A stretch of 9,943 nt of DNA from an uncultured Desulfurellaceae bacterium (GCA_913056505.1 CAJXLZ010000023.1:1-9943); one strand, 5' to 3'; shown: positions 1 to 8,859, numbered from the stretch's first letter. Notes: generated by a model not told the origin, from the letters alone. Numbers and translations: made by a program.

Positions 1-1400
1 CGTAACATTTGTTTTACAATTATTTCTATGTGCTTATCATTTATTTTCACACCTTGAAGTCGATAAACATCCCGTATTTCATTTACAAGATATTCCTGAA
101 CTGCATTAGGTCCTTTAATACTAAGAATATCGTGTGGATCCATTGGCCCGTCAGTTATTTTTTCTCCGGCAGGAATTTCATCTCCTTCCTGAACAAGAAT
201 ATGTTTACCGTATGCAACATTGTAAACTTCTTGATCAATCTTATCCAAAGATTCAACTATAATTTCTCTTGAACCTTTTTTCCGTGCACCAAATTTAACA
301 GTTCCTTCAATTCCGGATACTGTAGCTGGGTCATGAGGACTTCGTGCTTCAAATAGTTCGGTAACCCTTGGAAGACCACCGGTTATATCACGAGATTTTG
401 ATGAAGATTTAGAAATTTTAGCTAAAATTGTACCCGCTTGCACTGTTTCATTTTCTTCAACAGATAAGAAAGCATGTGTAGGCACGTTAAATATTTTTTG
501 ACTTCCATCAGCAGCAGTAATTCTGATACTCGGAGTCAAGGTTTTATCCTTCGATTCGATTACAACTTTTTGAACGTGACCTGTATGCTCATCCGCAATT
601 TGCTGAAGTGTATTTCTATCAATCAAATCAAGATACTCAACAGTTCCGCTAACATCTGTTAATACAAGTGCATTATAAGGATCATGATTATAAAGTGGTT
701 TTCCTTTTACAATTTCTTCACCGTCTTTAACTAAAAGTTCAGCACCATAAGGAATTTTATACTGTTTAATTTGACGTTCGTCTTCATCAAAAATTCCTAT
801 TGAACCACGTCTTCCGATAACGACTTTTACTTTACCAAAGAAATCAGATTTTTCAACAAAATTAATTTTTTCAAATCTAACAACACCACCTACATTTGTT
901 TCAACTTGCGACTGACTTGCAATACGAGAAGAAGTTCCACCAAGGTGGAAAGTACGCAATGTTAACTGTGTACCGGGTTCTCCAATTGATTGTGCGGCAA
1001 CAATTCCAACAGCTTCACCGATTTCAACCAATCTGCCGTTTGTTAAATTTCTACCATAACATTTAGCACAAATTCCACGTTTAGATTCACATGTAAGTAC
1101 TGTACGTATAAATACCGAATCAATATTTAGGTCATCAATCTTTTCTGCAATTTCTTCCGTAATTATTTCACCGGCTTCAATAACAATTTCATCGGTTTTC
1201 GGATCATATACATCTTCCTGAACAGTACGTCCGGTTATTCTTTCTGCCAATGGTTCACGTTCCAACTCAACATCTTTAAGTGCAGTAACATAAACACCGC
1301 GAATTGTTCCACAATCTATTTCAGAAACAATAACATCTTGGGCTACATCGGTCAACCTTCTTGTTAAATATCCGGCATTTGCAGTTTTTAGTGCAGTATC
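1..1400 (-). other. Compositionally distinct 3' segment of rpoC (possible chimera or recombinant)
   Basis: Hand counts of codons show a break inside rpoC. Below about 1,440, Ile is ATT 30, ATA 13 and ATC 4, and Arg is CGN 14 against AGR 12. From about 1,480 to 3677, Ile is ATA 37, ATT 19 and ATC 3, and Arg is AGR 42 against CGN 7. rpoB and the ribosomal genes share the ATA/AGA-rich style. The encoded protein here, including the stretches KGPNAVQEYLVNEI and DCGTIRGVYVTALKDVE, recalls Ignavibacteria, Chlorobi or Bacteroidota RpoC (from memory, not searched). The frame is intact. The exact border cannot be placed, because the crossover region (roughly 1,340-1,500) encodes the almost invariant bridge helix. 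Confidence 0.6.
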
Positions 1401-3677
1401 GGCAAGGCCTTTTCTTGCGCCGTGTGTAGATATAAAATATTCAAGAACACTCAGCCCCTCTTTAAAATTGGATTTAATGGGCGTTTCTATAATATCTCCG
1501 GATGGCTTTGCCATTAAGCCCCTTATACCCGTAAGTTGCCTCATCTGCTGTGCTGAACCCCTTGCACCGGAATCAGCCATCATATAGATTGAATTAAAGC
1601 TTTCTCCATGTTCACCACCCAACTTTTTCATCATAGCATCGGCAATTTTATCTGTAGCAGAACCCCACATATCTATGGATTTATTATACCTCTCAGAGTC
1701 TGTCAACAAACCCTGCCTGTATTGTTCCTGTATTTTTCTGACCTCTTCTTCTGTCTTTTCTACAATATTTTTTTTCTCCGCTGGAACTATCATATCTTCT
1801 ACGGATATGGATATGCCGCTTCTTGTAGACATCTCATATCCCATATTTTTAACATCATCCAAGAATTTCACCACTGTAGGCAGATCCGTATGCTTATACA
1901 TATAAGATATAACTTTAATTACCTCTTTCTTTGTCATCAGCTTATTAATCTTATCAAATGGAACACAATCGGGTACAATTCTTGAAAACAGCACCCTGCC
2001 TACTGTTGTATTAAATATTTTGCCTCTAACCCTGGCTTTAATTTTTGCGTTTATGGCACAAATATTATTATTATAGGCGATGTATACCTCTTCTTCGCTG
2101 CCAAAAACCATACCCTCACCTTTGGCATTAGAAGCCTCTTTGGTCATATAATATATGCCGAGAACCATATCTTGGCTCGGTGTTGCTATAGGGTTGCCGC
2201 TAGCTGGTGAAATAATATTCTCCGTAGATAACATTATTACATCCGATTCTAATCTGGCTTCAACACTTAACGGCACATGAACAGCCATTTGATCACCGTC
2301 AAAATCAGCGTTAAAAGCCGCACACGCTAAAGGATGCAACCTTATGGCTTTCTCATCTGTTAAAACGGGATGAAATGCCTGTATAGATAGTCTATGCAAA
2401 GTAGGTGCCCTGTTTAATAAAACAGGATATTCCTTGACAACCTCTTCCAATATATTCCACACAACGCTTTCTTTTCTATCCACTATTTTTTTAGCAGCCT
2501 TAACGGTCGTGGCGTGTCCGTCTTCTATCAAACGATGGTAGATGAAAGGTTTAAATAGCTCCAAAGCCATAACCTTCGGCAAGCCACATTGATCCATATT
2601 AAGCTCCGGACCGGCAACAATAACTGAACGTCCTGAATAATCTACTCTTTTTCCGAGAAGGTTTTTTCTAAATCTGCCTTCTTTACCCTTAATGGAATCG
2701 CTTAATGACTTCAGCGGTCTGTTATTAGACGTTCTTACAACCTGTTTTCTTTTACCGTTATCAATTAATGCATCAACAGCCTCCTGAAGCATTCTCTTTT
2801 CATTTCTTATTATAATAGAGGGTGCACCTAATTCTATCAGTCGCTTCAGTCTGTTATTTCTATTTATCACCCTTCTATATAGATCATTTAAATCGCTCGA
2901 TGCAAACCTACCGCCCTCTAAAGATACAAGTGGTCTTAAATCAGGGGGCAAAACAGGAAGAACGTTCATCACCATCCATTCAGGCTTATTGCCGCTCCTT
3001 TTAAACTTTTCTGCAAGCCTCATACGCTTCATTATTTTTTTCTTTTTAGGCTCAGAATTTGTTGCATCCAGCTCATCTCTTAATTCCAATATCAGCATAT
3101 CAAGGTCTATATTTTTAAGCAGTTTCTGTATAGCTAATGCTCCCATTTCTGCAATAAATCTAATACCGTATTCTGACATATAATTTTTATAGGCAGCCTC
3201 GCTTAGTACAGTTTTTACAGGCAGCTTATCTACTTCACTTTCCGTGACTATATACGATTCGTAGTATATTACCCTTTCCAAATCTTTAAGTTTTATATCA
3301 AGCAGAGATGCCATAACACTTGGAACACTTCTCAAAAACCATATATGACTAACAGGTGTTGCTAACTCAATATGCCCCATTCGCTCACGTCTTACACGAG
3401 ATTCCGTAACCTCAACGCCGCATTTTTCACAAATTATACCCTTGTATTTTATTCTCTTATATTTGCCGCATAAGCATTCATAATCTTTCATAGGACCAAA
3501 TATTTTAGCGCAAAACAGCCCATCTCTTTCAGGCTTAAACGTTCTGTAATTTATGGTTTCTGCTTTTTTTACTTCGCCATAACTCCACTCTCTTATCTTC
3601 TCAGGAGAAGCCAATTTTATTCTTATAGCATCAAAATCTTTCGCGGATTTTGGTTTACTTTTTAAAACAGTAAACAT
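1..3677 (-). CDS. rpoC: RNA polymerase subunit beta' (RpoC), 3' end cut by the window
   Basis: This is the beta' subunit of DNA-dependent RNA polymerase, which carries the catalytic magnesium site. An open frame of 1,225 codons runs from the ATG at 3675-3677 off the window edge, with roughly the last 100 residues expected to be missing. The N-terminal zinc site is Cys68, Cys70, Cys83 and Cys86. The active-site loop NADFDGDQ places the metal-binding aspartates at 458, 460 and 462. The bridge helix (about 744-779) contains STHGARKGLADTALK. The second zinc site is Cys789, Cys863, Cys870 and Cys873, with the same spacing as in E. coli. The trigger loop follows, then an SI3-sized insert, and DITGGLPRV starts at 1097. 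The start lies 13 bases after the rpoB stop, with a weak G-rich ribosome site (AGGGGG) overlapping that stop. Codon use changes near the bridge helix: the part coded below about 1,400 looks foreign to the rest, although no stop or frameshift is present. Confidence 0.97.
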   Translation of the reverse strand, partial: MFTVLKSKPKSAKDFDAIRIKLASPEKIREWSYGEVKKAETINYRTFKPERDGLFCAKIFGPMKDYECLCGKYKRIKYKGIICEKCGVEVTESRVRRERMGHIELATPVSHIWFLRSVPSVMASLLDIKLKDLERVIYYESYIVTESEVDKLPVKTVLSEAAYKNYMSEYGIRFIAEMGALAIQKLLKNIDLDMLILELRDELDATNSEPKKKKIMKRMRLAEKFKRSGNKPEWMVMNVLPVLPPDLRPLVSLEGGRFASSDLNDLYRRVINRNNRLKRLIELGAPSIIIRNEKRMLQEAVDALIDNGKRKQVVRTSNNRPLKSLSDSIKGKEGRFRKNLLGKRVDYSGRSVIVAGPELNMDQCGLPKVMALELFKPFIYHRLIEDGHATTVKAAKKIVDRKESVVWNILEEVVKEYPVLLNRAPTLHRLSIQAFHPVLTDEKAIRLHPLACAAFNADFDGDQMAVHVPLSVEARLESDVIMLSTENIISPASGNPIATPSQDMVLGIYYMTKEASNAKGEGMVFGSEEEVYIAYNNNICAINAKIKARVRGKIFNTTVGRVLFSRIVPDCVPFDKINKLMTKKEVIKVISYMYKHTDLPTVVKFLDDVKNMGYEMSTRSGISISVEDMIVPAEKKNIVEKTEEEVRKIQEQYRQGLLTDSERYNKSIDMWGSATDKIADAMMKKLGGEHGESFNSIYMMADSGARGSAQQMRQLTGIRGLMAKPSGDIIETPIKSNFKEGLSVLEYFISTHGARKGLADTALKTANAGYLTRRLTDVAQDVIVSEIDCGTIRGVYVTALKDVELEREPLAERITGRTVQEDVYDPKTDEIVIEAGEIITEEIAEKIDDLNIDSVFIRTVLTCESKRGICAKCYGRNLTNGRLVEIGEAVGIVAAQSIGEPGTQLTLRTFHLGGTSSRIASQSQVETNVGGVVRFEKINFVEKSDFFGKVKVVIGRRGSIGIFDEDERQIKQYKIPYGAELLVKDGEEIVKGKPLYNHDPYNALVLTDVSGTVEYLDLIDRNTLQQIADEHTGHVQKVVIESKDKTLTPSIRITAADGSQKIFNVPTHAFLSVEENETVQAGTILAKISKSSSKSRDITGGLPRVTELFEARSPHDPATVSGIEGTVKFGARKKGSREIIVESLDKIDQEVYNVAYGKHILVQEGDEIPAGEKITDGPMDPHDILSIKGPNAVQEYLVNEIRDVYRLQGVKINDKHIEIIVKQML

Positions 3678-3690
3678 CTATATCATCCCC

Positions 3691-6600
3691 CTATTTTCTC
3701 CTTATGTCCTTTAAGAGCTCCACATCCAATCCCAATGCCTGCATCTCTTTTACTAAAACATTGAATGATTCCGGCACTCCACCTAAAGGAACAGGTCTTC
3801 CCTTTACTATAGATTCATAAGTCTTATTTCTGCCGCTTACATCATCCGACTTTACAGTAAGCATCTCCTGCAATGCATAACTTGCACCATATCCTTCCAA
3901 TGACCATACCTCCATTTCGCCAAATCTCTGACCGCCAAATTGCGCCTTTCCTCCCAGAGGCTGCTGTGTAACAAGTGAATATGGGCCTATGCTTCTTGCA
4001 TGCACTTTATCATCAACAAGATGATGCAATTTTAGAACGTACATTACACCTACAGTAACAGGTTCAATGAATTTTTCTCCCGTAATACCATCATACAACG
4101 CGCTCTTCAACCGTTTAAATCCAGCAACGTTCTGCAAATATTTTAGATCATTTTCTTTTGCACCCTCAAAGACAGGATTTGCAAAATGTACGCCATTAGC
4201 CATATCCTTAGCATACATATCTAATTTCTCATCACTTAAGCTATTTATAAAGCTATTAGACTCACTGTCGTTTATTATTGTGTTTAAGAATGATTTCAAT
4301 TCATCCCTCTTTTTAGATTTAATCAATTCATCTATTTTTTTACCCAAGCCCTTACCTATCCATCCAAGGTGAGTTTCCATAATTTGTCCTATATTCATTC
4401 TCGATGGAACACCAAGAGGATTTAGAACAATATCCACAGGTGTACCGTCCTCCAAAAAAGGCATATCCTGAACCGGTAGGATTTTGGACACAACACCCTT
4501 ATTCCCATGCCTACCGCTCATCTTATCTCCGACAGATAATTTCCTTTTTGTAGCAACATATACTTTGATTCCCATAATAACGCCTGGGGGTAGCGTATCG
4601 TCTGCGTTTAAATTCTTAAGTTTCTGTTCATATGTAGCAGTGGCTTGTTTTATACGATTTTCATAATGCCGATCGATCTCTTCAATATTAACTTTATCTG
4701 AAATTAATTTTTTTAAATCATTTTCCTTTAAATTATTCAATTCCTCTAAGGAAAAAATTTGGCCTTTCTTAAATTTTTTCTTATTGATTACAACATCTTT
4801 TTCTAAAGGATATTCCATTACCTTTTCTATCAGGTATTGCAGCTTTAATTTCTTAATTAGATTCAATTCGGTATCATAATTTTTTTTCAACTTATGTTTA
4901 GTATTTTCGTCTATCTCCTTTTTTCTCTTATTAGATTTTATGCCCCTGCGTTTCAATATCTTAACATCGACAACTGTACCACTCGTATCAGGAGTAACTT
5001 TAAGAGAAGAATCACTAACATTAGTGGATTTTTCACCAAATATGGCACGCAAAAGGCGTTCCTCGGGAGAGTAGTGTGTTTCAGCTTTTGGTGTAACCTT
5101 TCCCACTAATATATCACCGGGTTTTACGTATGAGCCTATTCTTACTATTCCATTTTTATCAAGATTTTTAACTATTTCCGCAGAAGCATTTGGAATATCT
5201 GCAGTAATTTCCTCGGGCCCAAATTTTGTATCGCTGGCAAAAATTTGAAATTCCTTAATATGTATGGATGTATACATATCTTCTTCTACGACTCTGCGGG
5301 AAATTGTTACTCCATCTTCATAGTTATATCCGCGCCACGGCACAAACGCCACGACTAAGTTTTTTCCAAGGGCAAGTTCGCCCCCTTCCATACTTGGACC
5401 ATCTGCAATGATTTGTCCTTTATTTACATAATCACCTATATCAACTATAGGGTTTTGGGAAAAGCAGGTATCCTGATTAGATCTTGAAAATCTATTCAAT
5501 GGATAGACATCTAATTCATACCCAGAATTGCTCTTGTGCGATATATATATTTTATCATCAACCCTCAAAACTTTGCCCGCTCTTTTTGCGATAATGGCAT
5601 GGCGGGAATATTTTGCGGCAACATACTCCATTCCGGTGCCTACAATAGGAGCTTCTGATCTTAATAAAGGCACAGCTTGTCTCTGCATATTTGAACCCAT
5701 AAGCGCCCTGTTTGCATCATCGTGTTCCAAAAATGGTATTAGACCTGCAGCTACAGATACAATCTGGTTTGTTGCAATATCCATTAAATCTATTTCATCC
5801 TTGTGCACAACCATAAATTCCTTATCTTTTCTAACGGAGACGTATTCATTGACAAATGAACCATCCTCGTTTAATGGTGCATTTGCCTGTGCAATTATAT
5901 GACCTGCTTCGTTAGATGCCGTAAAGTATTCTATATCTGTTGAAACTACACCATTTTTAACTTTACGATAAGGGGTTTCTATAAATCCAAATCTGTTAAT
6001 CCTCGCATAGACAGACAATGATGAGATTAGGCCTACATTTGGTCCTTCAGGTGTTTCTATAGGACAAATCCTTCCGTAGTAGGTCGGGTTGACATCCCTT
6101 ACCTCAAATCCTGCACGTTCTCTTGTCAAACCGCCTTCCCCTAATGCAGACAGTCGTCTTTTATGAGAAATCTCCGAGAGAATATTGGTCTGATCCAAAA
6201 ACTGCGATAACTGGCCTGTTGCAAAAAAATCTTTTATAGAACTTGATATAGGTTTTGTATTTATCAGATCATAAGGGGTTATAGTTTCTATATCTTTCAT
6301 TATCATTTTGTCTCTCACAAGACGCTGTGTACGCATAAGCCCCTTTCTAAGCTCATGATACAGCAGTTCTCCTATAAGATTGACTCTTTTATTCGAAAGA
6401 CTGTCAACATCATCAGGTACAACAAGATTGTTTCTCAAAAGTACAAAGTATTTAATAACACCTATAAAATCATCCTTAGTAAGTGTCCTCACCTCGTTTG
6501 GTATATTTATGCCTAAAGTCTCATTTATCCTCATACGACCCTCTAAAGACAGGTCGTATCTATTGAAATCAAAAAATAGACTGTTAAAAAATTTGTCGGC

Positions 6601-7770
6601 TTCTTCAATAGTTGTGTGCTCTCCGGGCCTTAAAATTGAATGAAGAAACACCTTCGATAGATCCTGCTCGCTAATATCTCCTGAAATCAGCGCTTTCTTT
6701 TTCTTTAAAACATCCCTGTCCGCAATTATGGTGTCAACTATAATATTATCATTATATTTGCAGTAAACTACATCAAAATTAACAGTTTGTTTTTTTATAG
6801 AACTTAATAAATCTGTGTTTATAACAGTCGCCACATCACAAATCAAATCCTTTTCTCTATCAGAGGATACAATCTTAGTTGCGGCAATTTTGTCAATCAT
6901 ATCAGATTCTCTTATGGATATATATCTCAAATTATTAGCCATAAGAAGATCCAATACCCTTTTTGTTATCTTTTTACCTGCCTTAACAGCAACTTTAGAG
7001 TTTATCACTATATCTTCTGCAGATTTAAAACCTATTATACTTTCTGAAACTTTGGCGAAAAACTGTTCATTTTTCACCTTTATACTAACTGTTTTATAGA
7101 ATAATTTTAAAATTTCACTTTCCGTAAAACCCAATGCTTTTAGTAAAATGGTTGACGGAAATTTCTTTTTCCTATCTATTCTCGAAAACAGTATATCTTT
7201 GGCATCTGTTTCAAATTCTATCCAGCTACCTCGCTCTGGTATAATCTGTCCATAAAATTGCCCACGGCTTCCCGCTTTTGACAACGACTTAAATATAACT
7301 CCTGTTGACCTATGCAGCTGCCCTACAATGACCTTTTCTACACCATTTATTATAAAACTGCCGGAATCAGTTATGAGAGGGATTTCGCCAACATATACTT
7401 CCTGCTCTTTGATATCTTTAACACTCAGCTTATCACCTGTATTTTCATCTATATCCCACAATGTCAGTCTTACCTTTATTGTAATAGAGCCCGTATAGGA
7501 AATGCCGCGTGCTTTACACTCTTTATCATCAAATTTAGGTTCTTTAATACTCCAATCTATTAGATCAAGTCTCAACCTTCCATGAACATCATCTATAGGG
7601 AAAATAGACTTTAATGCATTGTCTAGATTTTTTTCTATTTTACTATTTTTGTCTAAAAAGTTATTAAAGGAATTTATATTAATATTCAATTGATCAGGTA
7701 TATCCATTATACTTTTACTTTTACCAAAACTAACCCTTAATCTATAATCTAGAGGAAGAAGCTTGGCCAT
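3691..7770 (-). CDS. rpoB: RNA polymerase subunit beta (RpoB)
   Basis: This is the beta subunit of RNA polymerase, complete at 1,359 residues (E. coli RpoB has 1,342). It starts at an ATG preceded by GAGGTGA (7774-7780). The N-terminus MAKLLPLDYRLRVSFGK is followed by the protrusion and lobe, with KEQEVYVGEIPL and INGVEKVIVGQLHR. Rifampicin cluster I spans about 520-545, and Gln523, Phe524, Asp526, His536, Arg539 and Ser541 match the drug-sensitive type. Residue 530 is Ile where E. coli has Pro520. ICPIETPEGPNVGLI follows. A lysine-rich insert (about 947-1055) sits where E. coli carries the SI2 region. Lys1083 and Lys1091 in GDKMSGRHGNKG are the active-site lysines, and the switch/clamp C-terminus follows. 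The gene comes after a terminator-like hairpin and is tightly coupled to rpoC. The sequence is of Desulfobacterota/Campylobacterota flavour by recollection; no closer assignment is possible. Confidence 0.98.
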   Translation of the reverse strand: MAKLLPLDYRLRVSFGKSKSIMDIPDQLNININSFNNFLDKNSKIEKNLDNALKSIFPIDDVHGRLRLDLIDWSIKEPKFDDKECKARGISYTGSITIKVRLTLWDIDENTGDKLSVKDIKEQEVYVGEIPLITDSGSFIINGVEKVIVGQLHRSTGVIFKSLSKAGSRGQFYGQIIPERGSWIEFETDAKDILFSRIDRKKKFPSTILLKALGFTESEILKLFYKTVSIKVKNEQFFAKVSESIIGFKSAEDIVINSKVAVKAGKKITKRVLDLLMANNLRYISIRESDMIDKIAATKIVSSDREKDLICDVATVINTDLLSSIKKQTVNFDVVYCKYNDNIIVDTIIADRDVLKKKKALISGDISEQDLSKVFLHSILRPGEHTTIEEADKFFNSLFFDFNRYDLSLEGRMRINETLGINIPNEVRTLTKDDFIGVIKYFVLLRNNLVVPDDVDSLSNKRVNLIGELLYHELRKGLMRTQRLVRDKMIMKDIETITPYDLINTKPISSSIKDFFATGQLSQFLDQTNILSEISHKRRLSALGEGGLTRERAGFEVRDVNPTYYGRICPIETPEGPNVGLISSLSVYARINRFGFIETPYRKVKNGVVSTDIEYFTASNEAGHIIAQANAPLNEDGSFVNEYVSVRKDKEFMVVHKDEIDLMDIATNQIVSVAAGLIPFLEHDDANRALMGSNMQRQAVPLLRSEAPIVGTGMEYVAAKYSRHAIIAKRAGKVLRVDDKIYISHKSNSGYELDVYPLNRFSRSNQDTCFSQNPIVDIGDYVNKGQIIADGPSMEGGELALGKNLVVAFVPWRGYNYEDGVTISRRVVEEDMYTSIHIKEFQIFASDTKFGPEEITADIPNASAEIVKNLDKNGIVRIGSYVKPGDILVGKVTPKAETHYSPEERLLRAIFGEKSTNVSDSSLKVTPDTSGTVVDVKILKRRGIKSNKRKKEIDENTKHKLKKNYDTELNLIKKLKLQYLIEKVMEYPLEKDVVINKKKFKKGQIFSLEELNNLKENDLKKLISDKVNIEEIDRHYENRIKQATATYEQKLKNLNADDTLPPGVIMGIKVYVATKRKLSVGDKMSGRHGNKGVVSKILPVQDMPFLEDGTPVDIVLNPLGVPSRMNIGQIMETHLGWIGKGLGKKIDELIKSKKRDELKSFLNTIINDSESNSFINSLSDEKLDMYAKDMANGVHFANPVFEGAKENDLKYLQNVAGFKRLKSALYDGITGEKFIEPVTVGVMYVLKLHHLVDDKVHARSIGPYSLVTQQPLGGKAQFGGQRFGEMEVWSLEGYGASYALQEMLTVKSDDVSGRNKTYESIVKGRPVPLGGVPESFNVLVKEMQALGLDVELLKDIRRK

Positions 7771-7830
7771 TACTCACCTCATTAATAATTTTTAAAGTTT
7801 CATATAGCTTACCTTGCACGTTCCGGAAGT

Positions 7831-7853
7831 GTTTTCTTTAAAAAATAGAAAAC
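7831..7853 (-). other. Second hairpin in the rplL-rpoB spacer
   Basis: Positions 7831-7837 and 7847-7853 form a perfect 7-pair stem (GTTTTCT with AGAAAAC) around a 9-base AT-rich loop. It lies downstream of the terminator in the transcript and 60 bases before rpoB. The stem is A/U-rich and has no following U tract, so it is not a terminator. In E. coli this same spacer carries an RNase III processing site; a processing or stability role here is only inferred from that position. Confidence 0.35.
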
Positions 7854-7876
7854 ATTACGTTATTACTTAAATAAAG

Positions 7877-7911
7877 AAAAAACGGGAAAGAACCAAATAG
7901 ATTCTTTCCCG
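7877..7911 (-). terminator. Intrinsic terminator/attenuator between rplL and rpoB
   Basis: In the transcript CGGGAAAGAA (7911-7902) pairs perfectly with TTCTTTCCCG (7892-7883) across a 9-base loop. Six U residues (7882-7877) follow directly. It begins 15 bases after the rplL stop. A 10-pair GC-based stem with a U run is a textbook rho-independent terminator. In E. coli a partial terminator at this position lowers RNA polymerase subunit output relative to L7/L12, and the same role is likely here because rpoB follows on the same strand with no clear promoter of its own. Confidence 0.9.
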
Positions 7912-7926
7912 CACCTGAAAATCAAA

Positions 7927-8310
7927 TTATTTAACCTCTACTTCTGCTCCAGCTTCCAATAATTTAGCTTTAACGCTCTCTGCTTCTTCTTTAGATACCT
8001 TCTCTACAACTGCTTTAGGCGCTCCATCCACAACTGCTTTAGCCTCTTTCAATCCTAACTTTGTTATTTCTCTTACAGCTTTAATAACCTGTATCTTTTT
8101 GTCGCCTATTGATTTTAGGATAACATCAAATTCTGTTTGCTCTTTGGCTTCCTCAGCTGCAGCTGCTGCTGGTGCTGCAGCTACAGCAGCTACAGGCGCT
8201 GCAGCGCTGACACCGAATCTGTCTTCTAACTCTTTTACAAATTCAGACAGCTCAATAACCGTCATCTTCTCAATAAAACCAATAACATCTTCTTTTGTTA
8301 TATCCGCCAT
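7927..8310 (-). CDS. rplL: Large-subunit ribosomal protein L7/L12 (bL12)
   Basis: This is the multi-copy stalk protein of the 50S subunit that recruits and stimulates the translational GTPases EF-Tu, EF-G, IF2 and RF3. The 127-residue length is normal. The N-terminal helical domain (about 1-33, with KEDVIGFIEKMTVIELSEFVKELEDRFG in place) dimerises and binds the C-terminal helix of L10. A flexible Ala/Pro hinge covers about 36-52. The C-terminal factor-binding domain (about 59-127) holds the conserved IKAVREITKLGLKEAK and VVDGAPK segments. The ATG is preceded by AAGGAGG (8318-8324), 7 bases away, and this ribosome site overlaps the rplJ stop codon, so the two genes are closely coupled. The hinge codons form a GCN-rich, slightly repetitive stretch (8156-8210), which is normal for this protein. 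Confidence 0.98.
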   Translation of the reverse strand: MADITKEDVIGFIEKMTVIELSEFVKELEDRFGVSAAAPVAAVAAAPAAAAAEEAKEQTEFDVILKSIGDKKIQVIKAVREITKLGLKEAKAVVDGAPKAVVEKVSKEEAESVKAKLLEAGAEVEVK

Positions 8311-8322
8311 TCTATATCCTCC

Positions 8323-8847
8323 TTAAGCATTCTCTTTTTTCTTTTCTTCAATAGCTTTTAAAGCATACATCAATTTTCTAACATTTCCGGCTAAAACATT
8401 CACAAATCCTGTCGCAGGAGCATTAAGCGTCCTTAACAACATTGACAACAACACCTCTTTAGAAGGTAATTTGCTAAGCTGTTCTATCTGCTTTGCGTCT
8501 ATAATCTTACCATCTAAGGCTCCAAATTTAATCTCTAACTTTTTGTACTCTTTAGCCTTTTCAACAAGCACTTTAGCGAGATCTGCGGGGTCTTCAGAGG
8601 TGATCGCAAACGCATTAGGACCTACAATAGCATCTGAAACTTTCTCCCATTCACTATCTTTAATAGCTTTTTTGACAATATTATTCTTTATAACGTTAAA
8701 TGTAGCATTTAATGGCTTCATACTGTTTCTAATACTCTCCATTTCTGCTACCGTTAATCCAGAATAATCAGCTGCAAACATAGCCTTGGAATTATTAAGC
8801 TTTTCAGATAGTTTTTTAGAAAGTTCTATCTTTCTTTTTCTTTCCAA
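8323..8847 (-). CDS. rplJ: Large-subunit ribosomal protein L10 (uL10), TTG start
   Basis: L10 forms the base of the ribosomal stalk: it binds 23S rRNA beside L11 and anchors the L7/L12 dimers. The product has 174 residues, as usual for the family. The N-terminal rRNA-binding domain contains KAMFAADYSGLTVAEMESIR (21-40) and the segment TFNVIKNNIVKKAI (49-62). The C-terminal helix (about 150-174, ending in EEKKKENA) carries the L7/L12 docking sites. The start is TTG (8845-8847). It is supported by AAGGAGG at 8853-8859, 5 bases upstream, and by the usual L10 N-terminal length; the next Met is residue 23, inside the conserved domain. Together with the structured leader upstream, the weak start codon fits translational autocontrol by L10-L12. 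The rplL gene begins 12 bases after the stop. Confidence 0.97.
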   Translation of the reverse strand: MERKRKIELSKKLSEKLNNSKAMFAADYSGLTVAEMESIRNSMKPLNATFNVIKNNIVKKAIKDSEWEKVSDAIVGPNAFAITSEDPADLAKVLVEKAKEYKKLEIKFGALDGKIIDAKQIEQLSKLPSKEVLLSMLLRTLNAPATGFVNVLAGNVRKLMYALKAIEEKKKENA

Positions 8848-8852
8848 TACAC

Positions 8853-8859
8853 CCTCCTT
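8853..8859 (-). promoter_or_regulatory. Ribosome binding site of rplJ
   Basis: AAGGAGG in the transcript, 5 bases before TTG. It fixes the non-ATG start of L10 and lies about 10 bases beyond the outer helix of the L10 leader, so leader folding or L10-L12 binding could affect access to it. Confidence 0.8.

Noticed and set aside
1608..1985. 125-codon open frame on the plus strand opposite rpoC
   Set aside because: It lies wholly inside the conserved rpoC coding region on the other strand, shows no ribosome site, and its product is a Phe/Tyr/His/Ile-rich sequence without recognisable domains, typical of an antisense shadow.
5528..5902. 124-codon open frame on the plus strand opposite rpoB
   Set aside because: It is antisense to a highly conserved part of rpoB; its length is explained by the codon constraints of that gene.
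8140..8215. Repetitive GCN-rich stretch that might be a microsatellite
   Set aside because: It encodes the normal Ala-rich hinge of L7/L12, so the repetition reflects protein composition.
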